Position numbers and translations under genes: made by a program. Below the pieces are notes generated by a model. The model worked only from the letters and a program-made list of their open reading frames with translations. It made no database searches and was not told the origin of the DNA. Source: Ureibacillus sp. FSL W7-1570 (GTDB taxonomy: Bacteria > Bacillota > Bacilli > Bacillales_A > Planococcaceae). From it: 64,000 bases of DNA. The DNA lies in contig NZ_CP151979.1 of NCBI RefSeq assembly GCF_038593265.1, positions 930,001-994,000 of the forward strand. Reading direction: 5' to 3'. Positions 38,146 through 47,289 of the stretch are shown piece by piece; within the stretch, counting starts at the first letter, position 1; each line of letters begins with the position of its first letter.

Positions 38146-38174
38146 AGCGTTTAAAAGAGGACCCTTTAAACGCT
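38146..38174 (-). terminator. Terminator after spoIIP
   Basis: Perfect 10-bp stem (38174-38165 with 38155-38146) followed by GTTTTTTTG on the minus strand. Confidence 0.9.
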
Positions 38175-38185
38175 TACAAACGCGA

Positions 38186-38986
38186 TCATTTTTCAACCAG
38201 ACTGTTTGCCACCGCTTGTGCCAACACCGCCACCGTCCGGTACACTTCATCCTCCGTGTTATCGATGCCGCCGATTTCAATTAAAATAAATTCCTTCGCC
38301 AAATCTTGATTATACACTCCATCTACTCCCGTCCCCTTCTTTTCAATAATTCCCTTGGAAATATTCGGAATAATTTCATTCATGGAATTGCTGATGGTTT
38401 GGGCGATGGCCTTATTGGATTTGTAATTCGGGTTTTCCGCACCAATGACAAAGGACACTTTCGCATAGGAAACATTTTTATGGACAACGGTCGTCTTATT
38501 GCGGGAAGTGGAATCCCGATGAATATCCAAAATCAGGTCATATTGATTTGTCTTCAATTCTTCGGCAACATATGGCCTTACCGTTTTATATGCATCAACG
38601 ATCGTTTTTCCGTTTTCCTTCAAAACGGACATCACATCCACATCAAGGGTGCTGGCTGTGATCCCGTTCAACCGGAAATAATCTTCAAACAGCTGATGCA
38701 TGGAATATAAATTGGCTTGATCGTCATAAACGGCGACCATTCCCTTTTCATTTTCCAGAAACGGTTTATAGGTTTCATGGGAATGGGTGAACAACAGCAA
38801 CACTTTAAACGGATCTTTTGGAGGCGACACATCAGAAACTACCAAATCATTCGCCGCATAGAGTATCTTCTCTTCTGGTGTAGCAGGCACAAATTTCTCG
38901 TTGTTTGGGAAAGGCATCATTCCTATCACGATCGGTAACGAGAAAAAGAAAAGTATCGTCAGTACAAATCTTTTAAAATTTTTCAT
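38186..38986 (-). CDS. spoIIP: Stage II sporulation protein P
   Basis: Peptidoglycan amidase and endopeptidase of the DMP complex that thins septal wall during engulfment. The 266-aa protein has an N-terminal membrane anchor (about 7-24) and the catalytic SpoIIP domain with FTHSHETYKP (His/Glu zinc site near 68-71), DIHRDS and LIEIGGIDNTEDE. It is much shorter than B. subtilis SpoIIP (about 400 aa), mostly because the region between anchor and catalytic core is reduced. It lies next to gpr, the usual neighbour. Confidence 0.94.
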   Translation of the reverse strand: MKNFKRFVLTILFFFSLPIVIGMMPFPNNEKFVPATPEEKILYAANDLVVSDVSPPKDPFKVLLLFTHSHETYKPFLENEKGMVAVYDDQANLYSMHQLFEDYFRLNGITASTLDVDVMSVLKENGKTIVDAYKTVRPYVAEELKTNQYDLILDIHRDSTSRNKTTVVHKNVSYAKVSFVIGAENPNYKSNKAIAQTISNSMNEIIPNISKGIIEKKGTGVDGVYNQDLAKEFILIEIGGIDNTEDEVYRTVAVLAQAVANSLVEK

Positions 38987-39037
38987 TTCAGCATCCTCTC
39001 CTTCCTCTACGATATGGAAGAGAGAGAATTTTTAGAA

Positions 39038-40069
39038 CTAGTTCACTTTTTCCTCAATCCATCTAAACAGACAATTGCTGATCAGTGTCGAGTATTTCGT
39101 CATCCAAATATCGACTTCTTTTGGTGTCACAATCAATCGTTGGGAATTGGACAGGAGCACTTCTTCGAATAATTGTCTCCTTTCCGCTTTCGACCAGGTG
39201 GACCATTCGCCAAAAATCGGACGAATGACATTAAAGTCGACATCCTCCTCGGAAGTATCGGAAGTCCAGGCTGTGACAGCCAGTTTTCCGGAAGGTTTAT
39301 CTTTCTCTTGAATTTTTTTCGCAATGGAACGGAATACTTTATCCACCGCATCGGCAATGATCACCGTTGCATCCACCACCGTGGGAACACCAATGGCGGT
39401 TACCGGAACCCCCAACACTTCTTTTGAAATTTCCGCCCGCTGATTCCCGACGCCGGAACCGGGATGAATACCCGTATTTGTGATTTGGATGGTTTTGCAT
39501 AATCGGGATGTCCCCCTTGTCGCCAGGGCATCTATGGCGAGCACCAAATCCGGTTGAATTTTTTCTGTCAATGCATGGACAAAATCGCTCGTTTCAAATC
39601 CCGTCTGCCCAGTAACCCCCGGCGCATACAAAACAAATTGTTCCACATGGTTTTCCAACTGTCTCGCCTGCATTGCATCAATGGTAAAGGGTCCAATGGC
39701 GTCGGGTGTAATCGTCTTGTTTCCGAGACCAATGACCAACACTTTGCTGTCTTTTGTGAGCTCAATGTCTTTATGAATTTCATCGATATATTTCAGAAAA
39801 GATTCTGCCAATTGCTCGATTCCGTCATGGTCATCAATATTTAAAGTGGGAACCGTCAACGTGATGTATTGCCCTTCTTTTTTCCCGATTTCTTCGGCTC
39901 CTTCACTATTGACGGTCACTTTTGTCACTTTGACACGTTTTTCGTTGAATTCTTCAAATCGGACGCCTTCCGAGTCATCTAATTGCTCTTTTTGTTGTCT
40001 CGTCTGATGCTGTACGACCTCTTCCGTTTCATCTATCAGGTCTGTTCTGTTCCAATTGATTTCTTGCAT
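39038..40069 (-). CDS. gpr: Germination protease (spore protease GPR)
   Basis: Degrades the DNA-binding small acid-soluble spore proteins at germination. Made as a zymogen in the forespore; self-cleavage removes about 15 N-terminal residues, and the relevant TDLIDE stretch is at 9-14. The 343-aa protein has the family motifs GLGNKTITPDAIGP, DLVLAIDALATRG and IHPGSGVGNQRAEI. GAGG lies 8 bases before the ATG at 40069; the longer frame starts in the ribosome-binding site. It is next to rpsT and divergent from it. Confidence 0.96.
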   Translation of the reverse strand: MQEINWNRTDLIDETEEVVQHQTRQQKEQLDDSEGVRFEEFNEKRVKVTKVTVNSEGAEEIGKKEGQYITLTVPTLNIDDHDGIEQLAESFLKYIDEIHKDIELTKDSKVLVIGLGNKTITPDAIGPFTIDAMQARQLENHVEQFVLYAPGVTGQTGFETSDFVHALTEKIQPDLVLAIDALATRGTSRLCKTIQITNTGIHPGSGVGNQRAEISKEVLGVPVTAIGVPTVVDATVIIADAVDKVFRSIAKKIQEKDKPSGKLAVTAWTSDTSEEDVDFNVIRPIFGEWSTWSKAERRQLFEEVLLSNSQRLIVTPKEVDIWMTKYSTLISNCLFRWIEEKVN

Positions 40070-40130
40070 GATGATCACCTCTTTTCTATCATGTTCAATC
40101 TGTCAAGTAAATATTCTTTGCGTTTATGTG

Positions 40131-40159
40131 TTGCAATTATAGATTTCCTTTTGTATAAT
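40131..40159 (+). promoter_or_regulatory. Sigma-A promoter of rpsT
   Basis: TTGCAA (40131-40136), 17 bp, TATAAT (40154-40159). A strong match, as expected for a ribosomal protein gene. Confidence 0.85.
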
Positions 40160-40226
40160 GTTTTCTGTTGTATTAACAATTGATTAGAGAAATTGTCATC
40201 TCGTATTACATTTAGGAGGTGAAAAG

Positions 40227-40487
40227 ATGCCAAATATTAAATCAGCAATCAAACGTGTAAAAACTACTAAAAAAGCGAACGTTGCAAATGCACAAGCTAA
40301 ATCTGCAATGCGTACAGCTGTGAAAAAAGCTGAGCAAGCAATCGCAAGCGGTGCTGACAACGCTCAAGAATTAGTGATCCAAGCAACTAAAGCTCTTGAC
40401 AAAGCAGCAAGCAAAGGACTCATTCATAAAAATGCAGCGAGCCGCAAAAAATCTCGTCTTGCAAAAAAATTAGCTCAAGCGAACTAA
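40227..40487 (+). CDS. rpsT: 30S ribosomal protein S20
   Basis: 86-aa ribosomal protein S20, all-helical and strongly basic ([14 protein letters not shown]... [17 protein letters not shown]), binding 16S rRNA early in 30S assembly. AGGAGGTGAAAAG precedes the ATG. It has its own strong promoter and ends at a terminator, and is divergent from gpr and convergent with holA, as in B. subtilis. Confidence 0.98.
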   Translation: MPNIKSAIKRVKTTKKANVANAQAKSAMRTAVKKAEQAIASGADNAQELVIQATKALDKAASKGLIHKNAASRKKSRLAKKLAQAN

Positions 40488-40494
40488 AATAAAA

Positions 40495-40530
40495 AGATCA
40501 ATTGTTTTCCCAGACAATTGATCTTTTTTC
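40495..40530 (+). terminator. Terminator after rpsT
   Basis: Perfect 11-bp stem (40495-40505 with 40514-40524) followed by TTTTTT. Confidence 0.9.
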
Positions 40531-40548
40531 ATACGGAAACAAAAAATC

Positions 40549-40584
40549 AGGCTATTAAAAAGCGGAAAAACTTTTTAATAGCCT
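40549..40584. terminator. Terminator after holA, bidirectional
   Basis: Perfect 14-bp stem (40549-40562 with 40571-40584) flanked by an A-run on one side and a T-run on the other. It ends holA on the minus strand and backs up the rpsT terminator. Confidence 0.9.
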
Positions 40585-40592
40585 TTTTCTTT

Positions 40593-41603
40593 CTATAAAC
40601 TTTTCAGTAAAAACATCTCCAAATATCTTTCCCTGTTGCCCCCGGTCGTTTTCAGCTGCAAATCGATTTCGGCCAGGTCGTTCAACGCCTTCAACAATCT
40701 TTCTTCCGTAGGGCGGTCTTTTCGATCCAGCATCAGTTTCACCCTGTAGGGATGGATTTTTAATTGCTTTGAGATTTGCGTTGGCGGATAGCCCTTTTTA
40801 TGTAAATAATAGACGCTGTTCATTGTTCTTATGTTGTTTGCAAGCAGCCCCACCAATTTGATCGGCTCTTCCTTTTGGCGCAATAAATCATGATAAATCC
40901 GGAGAGCTTCAGGGGTGTTGTGGGCAAAATAGGCGTTCAACATTTTAAATGCATCATGTTCGAGGGTTTTCGCAACAAGATCCTCCACCAGCTCTTTTGT
41001 AATTACAACGTCTTCCCCCAAATAGAGAGCCATTTTTTCAATTTCCATTTGAAGCTGATTCATATTTTCCCCGACCATTTCCACCAGTTTATCCAACGCA
41101 TCGTCTTCTATTTTTTTGCCCCATCTGGCCGCCTCGCTTTGGATCCAAACGGCCAAATCTTTTTCCCCCAGCGCTTCCGCGTGAAGCATGACACTCGTTT
41201 CTTTCATGAGCTTTGTAATTTTTTTGCGTTCATCCAATTTTTCATACGGGGCGGTAAAAATCGTAACGGCGAAATCGGAAGGGTGGTTCAACCAATTTTC
41301 AAGGCGCTTCAAATCATGTTCAATTTTTTCCGCCCCTTTCTCGGCCGCTTTCAAAAACGTGGCATTTCTGGCAACGATCAATTTCCGTTCAGATAAAAAA
41401 GGGAACGTATCCGCTTCATCGATGACAAAATCGACCGGCGTTTCTTCCAGATCGAAGGTGGTCATTTCCACTTCTTCCGTTTGACTTAAAACCTTTTTTA
41501 ACCGTTGGATCGTTTCATCTATGAAATAAGTCTCTTCCCCATAGATGCAATAAACGGGGGCGATTTTTCCACTGTCGATGTCTTTCCAAACTTTTGCAAA
41601 CAT
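40593..41603 (-). CDS. holA: DNA polymerase III delta subunit
   Basis: Clamp-loader subunit that opens the beta sliding clamp. The 336-aa protein (YqeN) has the AAA+-like N-terminal domain (PVYCIYGEETYFIDE, about 15-30), a lid domain and the helical C-terminal domain that joins the clamp-loader pentamer. GGAGG lies 9 bases before the ATG at 41603; the longer frame is not supported. As in B. subtilis, it is between rpsT and the divergent yqzM. Confidence 0.94.
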   Translation of the reverse strand: MFAKVWKDIDSGKIAPVYCIYGEETYFIDETIQRLKKVLSQTEEVEMTTFDLEETPVDFVIDEADTFPFLSERKLIVARNATFLKAAEKGAEKIEHDLKRLENWLNHPSDFAVTIFTAPYEKLDERKKITKLMKETSVMLHAEALGEKDLAVWIQSEAARWGKKIEDDALDKLVEMVGENMNQLQMEIEKMALYLGEDVVITKELVEDLVAKTLEHDAFKMLNAYFAHNTPEALRIYHDLLRQKEEPIKLVGLLANNIRTMNSVYYLHKKGYPPTQISKQLKIHPYRVKLMLDRKDRPTEERLLKALNDLAEIDLQLKTTGGNRERYLEMFLLKSL

Positions 41604-41777
41604 TTCTTGAACCTCCAAAACTTTCGGTAACAATAGTATACACGATTCAAATAAAGAACTGTATTTTTTGTATAAATTGTGTCAAAATGAAAGAGAAAAG
41701 TAAGAGAATTTCAACAATCTTATATAGCTTTTTATAAACTATTGACTTATAATGGACTTTGAGTAGGAGGTTATCAT

Positions 41778-41942
41778 ATGGCAAATCATAATGAAAATTT
41801 CGTTACACATAACCCATTTGAAGGCGAAAATGCTTCTTGCAAACGCAATGACGCAATTGACGCTGGAGTAGGCTTCTTGGTATCATTCTTATTCTTCACA
41901 TTAATGTTTGTTATTGCAATTATTTTTGATGCTGTAGCTTAA
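41778..41942 (+). CDS. yqzM: YqzM family small membrane protein
   Basis: 54 aa (MANHNENFVTHNPFEGENAS... then a membrane helix at about 32-51). It matches the YqzM family by position (between holA and comEC) and by a hydrophilic N-terminus plus one C-terminal helix. TAGGAGG lies 7 bases before the ATG, and TATAAT is at 41748-41753. The function is unknown. A perfect terminator follows. Confidence 0.85.
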   Translation: MANHNENFVTHNPFEGENASCKRNDAIDAGVGFLVSFLFFTLMFVIAIIFDAVA

Positions 41943-41950
41943 TTTTCAAT

Positions 41951-41984
41951 AGAGTGTAGACAAGGGAAACCTTGTCTACACTCT
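41951..41984. terminator. Bidirectional terminator between yqzM and comEC
   Basis: Perfect 15-bp stem (41951-41965 with 41970-41984) with a GAAA loop, followed by TTTTTTA on the plus strand. It lies between converging genes. Confidence 0.93.
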
Positions 41985-41999
41985 TTTTTATCCTTCATT

Positions 42000-44285
42000 T
42001 TAGTAGTCTGCGCCCGCTTTAACTTCCATTTGCCGGTCTTTCACGACGATTTCAATAGTCCCCACTTCCCCTGTCGTGAGCGTTTTCAGACCGTTCCGTT
42101 GATACCGTTCCACCACTTCTTTATGCGGGTGGCCAAACCGGTTGTTTTCCCCTGCACAGAAAACGGTCAATACGGGCATCAATCGTTGTATAAATTCATC
42201 GCTGCTGGAAGTTCTGCTGCCATGATGGCCGGCCTTCAACAAATCGATTGCGGAAAGCTTTGGGTAGGTTGCAATCAGCTTCCGTTCCCCCTCTGCCTCC
42301 AAATCTCCTGTAAACAAGCCTTGAAAATCCCCCTTCTCCAAATATAGAACGAGGGAATCGTTGTTTCCTTCATACTTAAGATCATGGGGCCAAAGATATT
42401 GAAAGGTCACATCCCCTTCTTTCCATCCAAATCCCGCCATTTGCTCTTTGATTGGCACTTTTTGTTTCTTCGCCTCCGCAACCAAATCATTCATCACCGG
42501 CTTGGACAACGAAGAAGGAGTGATATGAATTTCACCTATCCGGATTTCCCTTAAAATTTCTTCCGCCCCTTCCACATGATCGCTGTCGGCATGGGTTAAA
42601 ATGAACGCATCAATTTTCGAAATGCCCTTCCCTTTCAAAAAAGGAACGACAATCCGCTTGCCTACTTCAAAGGGAATCCCTTCCTTCCACTTTTCCTGTT
42701 GAAACCGCAAAACCCCTCCTGAATCAATCATATACACTTTCTTCCGATAAGGGAGTTCAATCACGATGCAATCCCCCTGCCCCACATCCACGAAGGTGAT
42801 CACCAGATGCGGATTCAGTCTTCCGTGAAAATGAAGAAGGAGAACCGGAATAAATAAAACAGGAACTATGTATTTCAGTTTCGCCCGGCAATCGATTAAA
42901 TAAAAAGCCATAAATACGCCGATATAAGCAATGGTTATCAGCCATAAGGGAGGCTTGCCCGGAATCCACATTTGGTAAGGCAGAGATTCCAGAAAGAACG
43001 TCAGGTTTGTGATCAGAAGCCGGAATGGCTCATAACATGCAAAAATGAGATCGGATAAAGGCAATGGAATGAAGGTAAGGAGCAGTAACCCGATATTGAT
43101 GGGCAAGATAAGAAAGGAAAAAAGAGGCACGTAAAACAGGTTGACAATAAACGAGGAAAGACTGAGTTCATAAAAATGATAAAGCAAAAGAGGATAAACC
43201 ATTAGCTGGCAAAGGAAAGTAACATAAAAAGACTTCTTCCACCAAATGTGTTCGGATTGCAAAAAACGGCTGGAATAAACCAAACTTGCCGTAGCCAAAT
43301 AAGAAAGTTGGAAACCAATCTGATAAATCACCCATGGCCCCATCCAAACAAATCCGATGAAACTGATGGCAAGGGCATCATCCACTGCAAGCCGGCCTTT
43401 TAATCGGGAAAGCATGACAAGTTCCACTACCGCCACCGCCCTCCATACAGATGGGGCACCACCGGCAAGAACTGCGTAAACCGGCAAGGACACCATAAGA
43501 AGAACCGTCGCCATTTCCCTTCTTATATGTAAACGGATGAGACATTCATAAAAAAGAAAGGCAAGAATGGCAATATGCAATCCGGAGATGGCAAACAAAT
43601 GGGTAATACCTAATTTTTGATATGCCCTTTTCGTTTCATCATCCACATCCTCCTGCCATCCGATGAGCAGCGCTTCCGCTTCGGGAGCCAATGTGGATGG
43701 AAAGGTTTTTTCAATATGTTTTTTCAAATGAAACCTCATCAGGCTGATTTTTTGAAGCAAGGATCTTTCCGTGCCGGCATATTGCAAATGTGAGATTTCC
43801 GCGATGCCACCAGCACCTTTGCTTTTCAAATAGCTTTGCATATGAAAACTGTATTCATGGTAAGGTCTTTTTGGCTCCACCACTTCCCCTTCCACATAAA
43901 ACCGCTTGCCGGCCAAAGAAGTGGATTCAAATCGGCGCTTTTCCTCTTCGGAATTCAGCACATACGTTACATACACTTTTCTTCCATCTGCGTCTTTCAT
44001 CAGCCCTCTTAACGTATCACCACGGATTTTATATTCATCCGTCCATGTATAAAACCCTGGCAAAAGAATCGGCTTTTCAATTTCGTTCAATTGAAATGAA
44101 ACATAACAAAACGTGGCAAACCCACACATAAATAAGAAAACAAGATGAAAGGGATGGAACTTTTTAAAATAGGCATGAAACCCTAAGGGAAGTAGCAAAA
44201 GCAAAAGCCATACGGTCTCATGGGCGCTGACGGAAGCGATGAGCACCGCCAAAGCGAAATAAATCCATTTATGTTTCAGGATCAA
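42000..44285 (-). CDS. comEC: DNA uptake channel ComEC
   Basis: Polytopic channel that carries single-stranded DNA across the membrane in natural transformation. The 761-aa protein has an N-terminal helix pair and OB-fold region (about 1-190), the Competence domain with many membrane helices (about 210-490) and a C-terminal metallo-beta-lactamase-like domain (about 500-750) with FVDVGQGDCIVIE, ILTHADSDHVEGAEEI and LLKAGHHGS. The TTG start overlaps the end of comEB by 17 bp, with AGGTGA about 10 bases upstream. The gene looks intact. Confidence 0.95.
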   Translation of the reverse strand: MILKHKWIYFALAVLIASVSAHETVWLLLLLLPLGFHAYFKKFHPFHLVFLFMCGFATFCYVSFQLNEIEKPILLPGFYTWTDEYKIRGDTLRGLMKDADGRKVYVTYVLNSEEEKRRFESTSLAGKRFYVEGEVVEPKRPYHEYSFHMQSYLKSKGAGGIAEISHLQYAGTERSLLQKISLMRFHLKKHIEKTFPSTLAPEAEALLIGWQEDVDDETKRAYQKLGITHLFAISGLHIAILAFLFYECLIRLHIRREMATVLLMVSLPVYAVLAGGAPSVWRAVAVVELVMLSRLKGRLAVDDALAISFIGFVWMGPWVIYQIGFQLSYLATASLVYSSRFLQSEHIWWKKSFYVTFLCQLMVYPLLLYHFYELSLSSFIVNLFYVPLFSFLILPINIGLLLLTFIPLPLSDLIFACYEPFRLLITNLTFFLESLPYQMWIPGKPPLWLITIAYIGVFMAFYLIDCRAKLKYIVPVLFIPVLLLHFHGRLNPHLVITFVDVGQGDCIVIELPYRKKVYMIDSGGVLRFQQEKWKEGIPFEVGKRIVVPFLKGKGISKIDAFILTHADSDHVEGAEEILREIRIGEIHITPSSLSKPVMNDLVAEAKKQKVPIKEQMAGFGWKEGDVTFQYLWPHDLKYEGNNDSLVLYLEKGDFQGLFTGDLEAEGERKLIATYPKLSAIDLLKAGHHGSRTSSSDEFIQRLMPVLTVFCAGENNRFGHPHKEVVERYQRNGLKTLTTGEVGTIEIVVKDRQMEVKAGADY

Positions 44286-44838
44286 ATAATTTCTTCACCT
44301 GCTCTTCAAAAAGGGATAATTCTTTTTCATCGGCTCCCATTTCCCGCAATTTGTTCAATAAATCCACCGCCAGTTGGAATTTTTCATCCTTTAAAAAATC
44401 AATTTTCGACTTGTCGAAAGGCACTTGAACAACGCCCACCCCAGCCTGTTCCAACAATTGCATGGCATAAGGGTCGTTTTTATAATCGCTGGCATAATAA
44501 ACGTTTTTGATGCCGGATTGGATAATTGCCTTTGTGCATTGCAGACATGGGAAATGGGTGATATAGATATCTGCTCCATCGGTAGGAATACCGTATTTTG
44601 CACACTGGAGCAATGCGTTAATTTCCGCATGAATCGTGCGCACACAATGGTTGTCCCTGATATAACAACCTTTATCAATGCAATGTTCCGCACCGGAGAT
44701 GGAACCGTTGTAGCCCCCCGCAATGATCCGCTTTTCGCGCACAATCGTCGCACCTACACTCAGTCTTGGACAAGTACTTCGCAATGCCAATAGATGGCTT
44801 TGCGCCATAAAATATTGATCCCAAGTAATTCGCTCCAT
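44269..44838 (-). CDS. comEB: dCMP deaminase (ComEB)
   Basis: Zinc enzyme that deaminates dCMP to dUMP, feeding dTTP synthesis; it lies in the comE operon but is not needed for transformation in B. subtilis. The 189-aa protein has zinc ligands H70, C98 and C101 and catalytic E72 (TIHAEINALL, FPCLQCTKA). GGAGGGAATCAT precedes the ATG. It is coupled to comEC by a 17-bp overlap. Confidence 0.95.
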   Translation of the reverse strand: MERITWDQYFMAQSHLLALRSTCPRLSVGATIVREKRIIAGGYNGSISGAEHCIDKGCYIRDNHCVRTIHAEINALLQCAKYGIPTDGADIYITHFPCLQCTKAIIQSGIKNVYYASDYKNDPYAMQLLEQAGVGVVQVPFDKSKIDFLKDEKFQLAVDLLNKLREMGADEKELSLFEEQVKKLFDPET

Positions 44839-44872
44839 ATGATTCCCTCCGTATTGTAAAATTGAAATTCTA

Positions 44873-45478
44873 TTATATCGTAATGAGATCCTTCAGTTTT
44901 TCAAAGGTCTTTTCTCCAATGCCGGAAACATTTTTGAGTTCATCAATCTGTTTAAATTTCCCATTTTCTTCACGATATTGGATAATGGCTTTTGCCTTGG
45001 AAGGACCGATTCCCGGCAAAGTCGTCAATTGCGACTCATCGGCCGTGTTGATATTGACCAACGGATCTTTTTGGCCTGCTGTTTTCTGGCTTTGCACAAA
45101 AACCGGACCAACGGATGATGGTCCTTCCCCCTCAAGGGACTCCCCTTTTTTCGGTATGTAAATCACCATTTCATCCTGCAATTTTTGTGCGTGATTGATA
45201 TAGTTGGAATCGGCTTCTTCCGAATAACCGCCTGCCATTTGAATGGCATCGATAATCCTGTCTTCGGTTGTCAGTTCATATACTCCGGGAAATTTTACAG
45301 CCCCTTTTACATCCACGACGGCTTTTGCGGAAGCGGGCTCTTCCGATTGAAGGGTTTCATTGTCAGCGAGAGTTTGTTGTTGAGGAATGGTTGAAATGAG
45401 TTCAGTATCATCTGCACGGTCTTGCTGAAGAAAATAAATGACCATGATGATGCAAAGGATTCCGGGTGCGGCCATCAT
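44873..45478 (-). CDS. comEA: DNA receptor ComEA
   Basis: Membrane-anchored receptor that binds incoming double-stranded DNA. The 201-aa protein has one N-terminal helix (about 3-18), an SLBB domain (VDVKGAVKFPGVYEL ... MVIYIPK) and two helix-hairpin-helix motifs at the C-terminus (NINTADESQLTTLPGIGPSKAKAI, split in two: about 142-165, and VSGIGEKTFEKLKDL). The ATG at 45478 has only a weak ribosome-binding site; a strong one, AAGGGG, lies about 40 bases upstream, next to in-frame ATA and ATT codons, so the true start may be a non-standard codon at 45511-45514. The C-terminus overlaps nothing; comEB follows after 34 bp. Confidence 0.92.
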   Translation of the reverse strand: MMAAPGILCIIMVIYFLQQDRADDTELISTIPQQQTLADNETLQSEEPASAKAVVDVKGAVKFPGVYELTTEDRIIDAIQMAGGYSEEADSNYINHAQKLQDEMVIYIPKKGESLEGEGPSSVGPVFVQSQKTAGQKDPLVNINTADESQLTTLPGIGPSKAKAIIQYREENGKFKQIDELKNVSGIGEKTFEKLKDLITI

Positions 45479-45528
45479 TTTTCCGTACTTTTTGAAAATT
45501 TCCTGGAAAATTATTGCGCACCCCTTCC

Positions 45529-45577
45529 AGAAGGTAAATCATATGGAGCTACCAATATCATACCGGATTTACCTTCT
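45529..45577 (-). terminator. Hairpin between yqeM and comEA
   Basis: Perfect 12-bp stem (45577-45566 with 45540-45529) with a 25-nt loop. No T-run follows; the sequence leads straight into the comEA ribosome-binding site. It may act on RNA stability or translation rather than as a true terminator. Confidence 0.55.
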
Positions 45578-45590
45578 GTTTGAAAAGAGG

Positions 45591-46331
45591 TCACTTCACG
45601 GCGCGGATAAAAATCCGTTCACTCGTTGCCGATGGCGTTTGTTCTTCCCAATCGGCCGTAATGTATACCTGGGAGAACCCCGCTTCTTCCAGCCAGCCCT
45701 TATACGTTTCGATCGGAAAGGTTCTCTGATAATGTTCTTCATCAAAACGTTCATATAAATTGGCGTCATCATCCAATACAAAAAAAGTGATGTCATGATA
45801 AACGGAATGTTCCGCATCCCCTTTTTCTGTATACCAAATATAGACGATTTCCCCATCATCATACGTAAATGGGCTCTGTAAAAAGATGTGATCCATTTTA
45901 TAAAGGGAGTGCACGTCAAAAAACAGCTGTCCTCCGATGCGCAACGATTCATATATTCTTTTGAAGGTTTCTTTCACTTGCTGTTCTTCTTGCAAATAAT
46001 TGATAGAATCGATCGGAATGACGGCAACATCGACTTCAGAAAACCCTTCCAATTCATCCATGGACATTTGATAGAAAGGGATGGACAAGCCCGCTTCCTG
46101 GGCCCGCTCCTCTGCCATCGCAAGCATTGATTCCGATAAATCAATGCCGCTTACCTGATAACCTGCCCGAGCGAACAGAATGGATAATGTCCCTGTTCCA
46201 CAGCCCACATCCAACAAGGTTGGATATTCGGAACATGGCGCATGATTTGTCACCCATTCCACGTACTTTTCATATGGAATATCTTCCATGAGCACATCAT
46301 ATACTTCAGCGAACCGCTCGTAACTATTCAC
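45591..46331 (-). CDS. yqeM: SAM-dependent methyltransferase YqeM
   Basis: Class I methyltransferase of unknown substrate, 246 aa, the length of B. subtilis YqeM. Motif I is LLDVGCGTGTLSILFARAG (about 40-58), followed by GIDLSESMLAMA. The GTG at 46331 has GGAGG 6 bases upstream and overlaps the rsfS stop by 8 bp; the longer open frame runs through rsfS in another frame. It is in the rsfS-yqeM order seen in B. subtilis; comER, which lies next to yqeM there, is missing. Confidence 0.92.
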   Translation of the reverse strand: MNSYERFAEVYDVLMEDIPYEKYVEWVTNHAPCSEYPTLLDVGCGTGTLSILFARAGYQVSGIDLSESMLAMAEERAQEAGLSIPFYQMSMDELEGFSEVDVAVIPIDSINYLQEEQQVKETFKRIYESLRIGGQLFFDVHSLYKMDHIFLQSPFTYDDGEIVYIWYTEKGDAEHSVYHDITFFVLDDDANLYERFDEEHYQRTFPIETYKGWLEEAGFSQVYITADWEEQTPSATSERIFIRAVK

Positions 46332-46671
46332 CTGCTGCCTCCACTTCGATTTGCGGCGCGTCTCCCCATAATCGTTCCAAATTATAGAACTGGCGCTCGT
46401 CTTTGTTGAAGATATGGACAACAACATCACCCAAATCGATCAATACCCAGCGGGCGTTATCGTAACCTTCCACCCTTTTCACATCAAATCCATGTTCCTC
46501 GGCTTTTTCCTTCACTTCTCTCGCAATCGCCTGGATTTGCCGGTCTGAATTTCCGTGGCAAATAATGAAATAATCCGCCAATAAGGAAATATTTTTCATA
46601 TTTAATACGACGATATCTTCTGCATGCTTATCGTCCAATGCTTTATAAACTAGCTGTAAAAGATCTGCCAT
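46324..46671 (-). CDS. rsfS: Ribosomal silencing factor RsfS
   Basis: Binds L14 on the large subunit and blocks subunit joining when nutrients are low. The 115-aa DUF143 protein has DDKHAEDIVVLNMKNISLLADYF near the N-terminus and GYDNARWVLIDLGDVVVHIF in the middle. GGAGAGG lies 10 bases before the ATG. It is coupled to yqeM by an 8-bp overlap and follows yqeK. Confidence 0.96.
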   Translation of the reverse strand: MADLLQLVYKALDDKHAEDIVVLNMKNISLLADYFIICHGNSDRQIQAIAREVKEKAEEHGFDVKRVEGYDNARWVLIDLGDVVVHIFNKDERQFYNLERLWGDAPQIEVEAAGE

Positions 46672-46734
46672 CGAGTAAAATTTCCTCTCCTTTTTTTAAA
46701 CATATTTTGCGAAACAATCGAAAAGTTAAACAAA

Positions 46735-47289
46735 CTATTTATAATAATCGTTGTAACATTCAATGGAAACAGGATAAATGGGCTGCTTTGTTTCCACCAA
46801 AAAAGCAAGGGAATGGCGGATACATGCACGCATTGCTTTATCCAAGTCTTCCTGCGCTTTCGCCCGCAATTTTTCAACTCCATCAAACTTGCGGTTTGGC
46901 TCAATCATATCCGCGATATAAATAATTTTTTCCAAAGTCGACATATTTGCCCGACCTGTCGTATGGTAACGGATGGCATTCAATATATCTTCATTGTCAA
47001 TTTGGAATTCATTTTCCGCAATCCAGGCACCTACAGGACCGTGTAAAATCTCAGGTCCCCAATCCAATAATCTTGGATCCAGGCCATGTTCTTTCACGAT
47101 GGTTTTCATCCATTCTTCATCGGCATATTTGGCCACATCGTGCAAAATGGCAGCGGTTTCTGCCGCCTTCATATCCGCTCCGTACTTTTCAGCCAATTGG
47201 ATTGCAGTTTCCATTACTCCTATTGTATGAATAAATCTTTTTTCTGGCATTCGGGATTTGATTCGTTCCAAATATTCACTTCGCTCCAT
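46735..47289 (-). CDS. yqeK: HD-domain Ap4A hydrolase YqeK
   Basis: HD-family phosphohydrolase; members cleave diadenosine tetraphosphate symmetrically to ADP. The 184-aa protein has the metal-binding H20 (RFIHTIGV), ILHDVAKYADEEWMK (HD pair, about 49-50), LHGPVGAWIAE and AIRYHTTGRANM. It overlaps nadD by 14 bp. The fixed neighbours nadD-yqeK-rsfS are the same across Firmicutes. Confidence 0.95.
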   Translation of the reverse strand: MERSEYLERIKSRMPEKRFIHTIGVMETAIQLAEKYGADMKAAETAAILHDVAKYADEEWMKTIVKEHGLDPRLLDWGPEILHGPVGAWIAENEFQIDNEDILNAIRYHTTGRANMSTLEKIIYIADMIEPNRKFDGVEKLRAKAQEDLDKAMRACIRHSLAFLVETKQPIYPVSIECYNDYYK

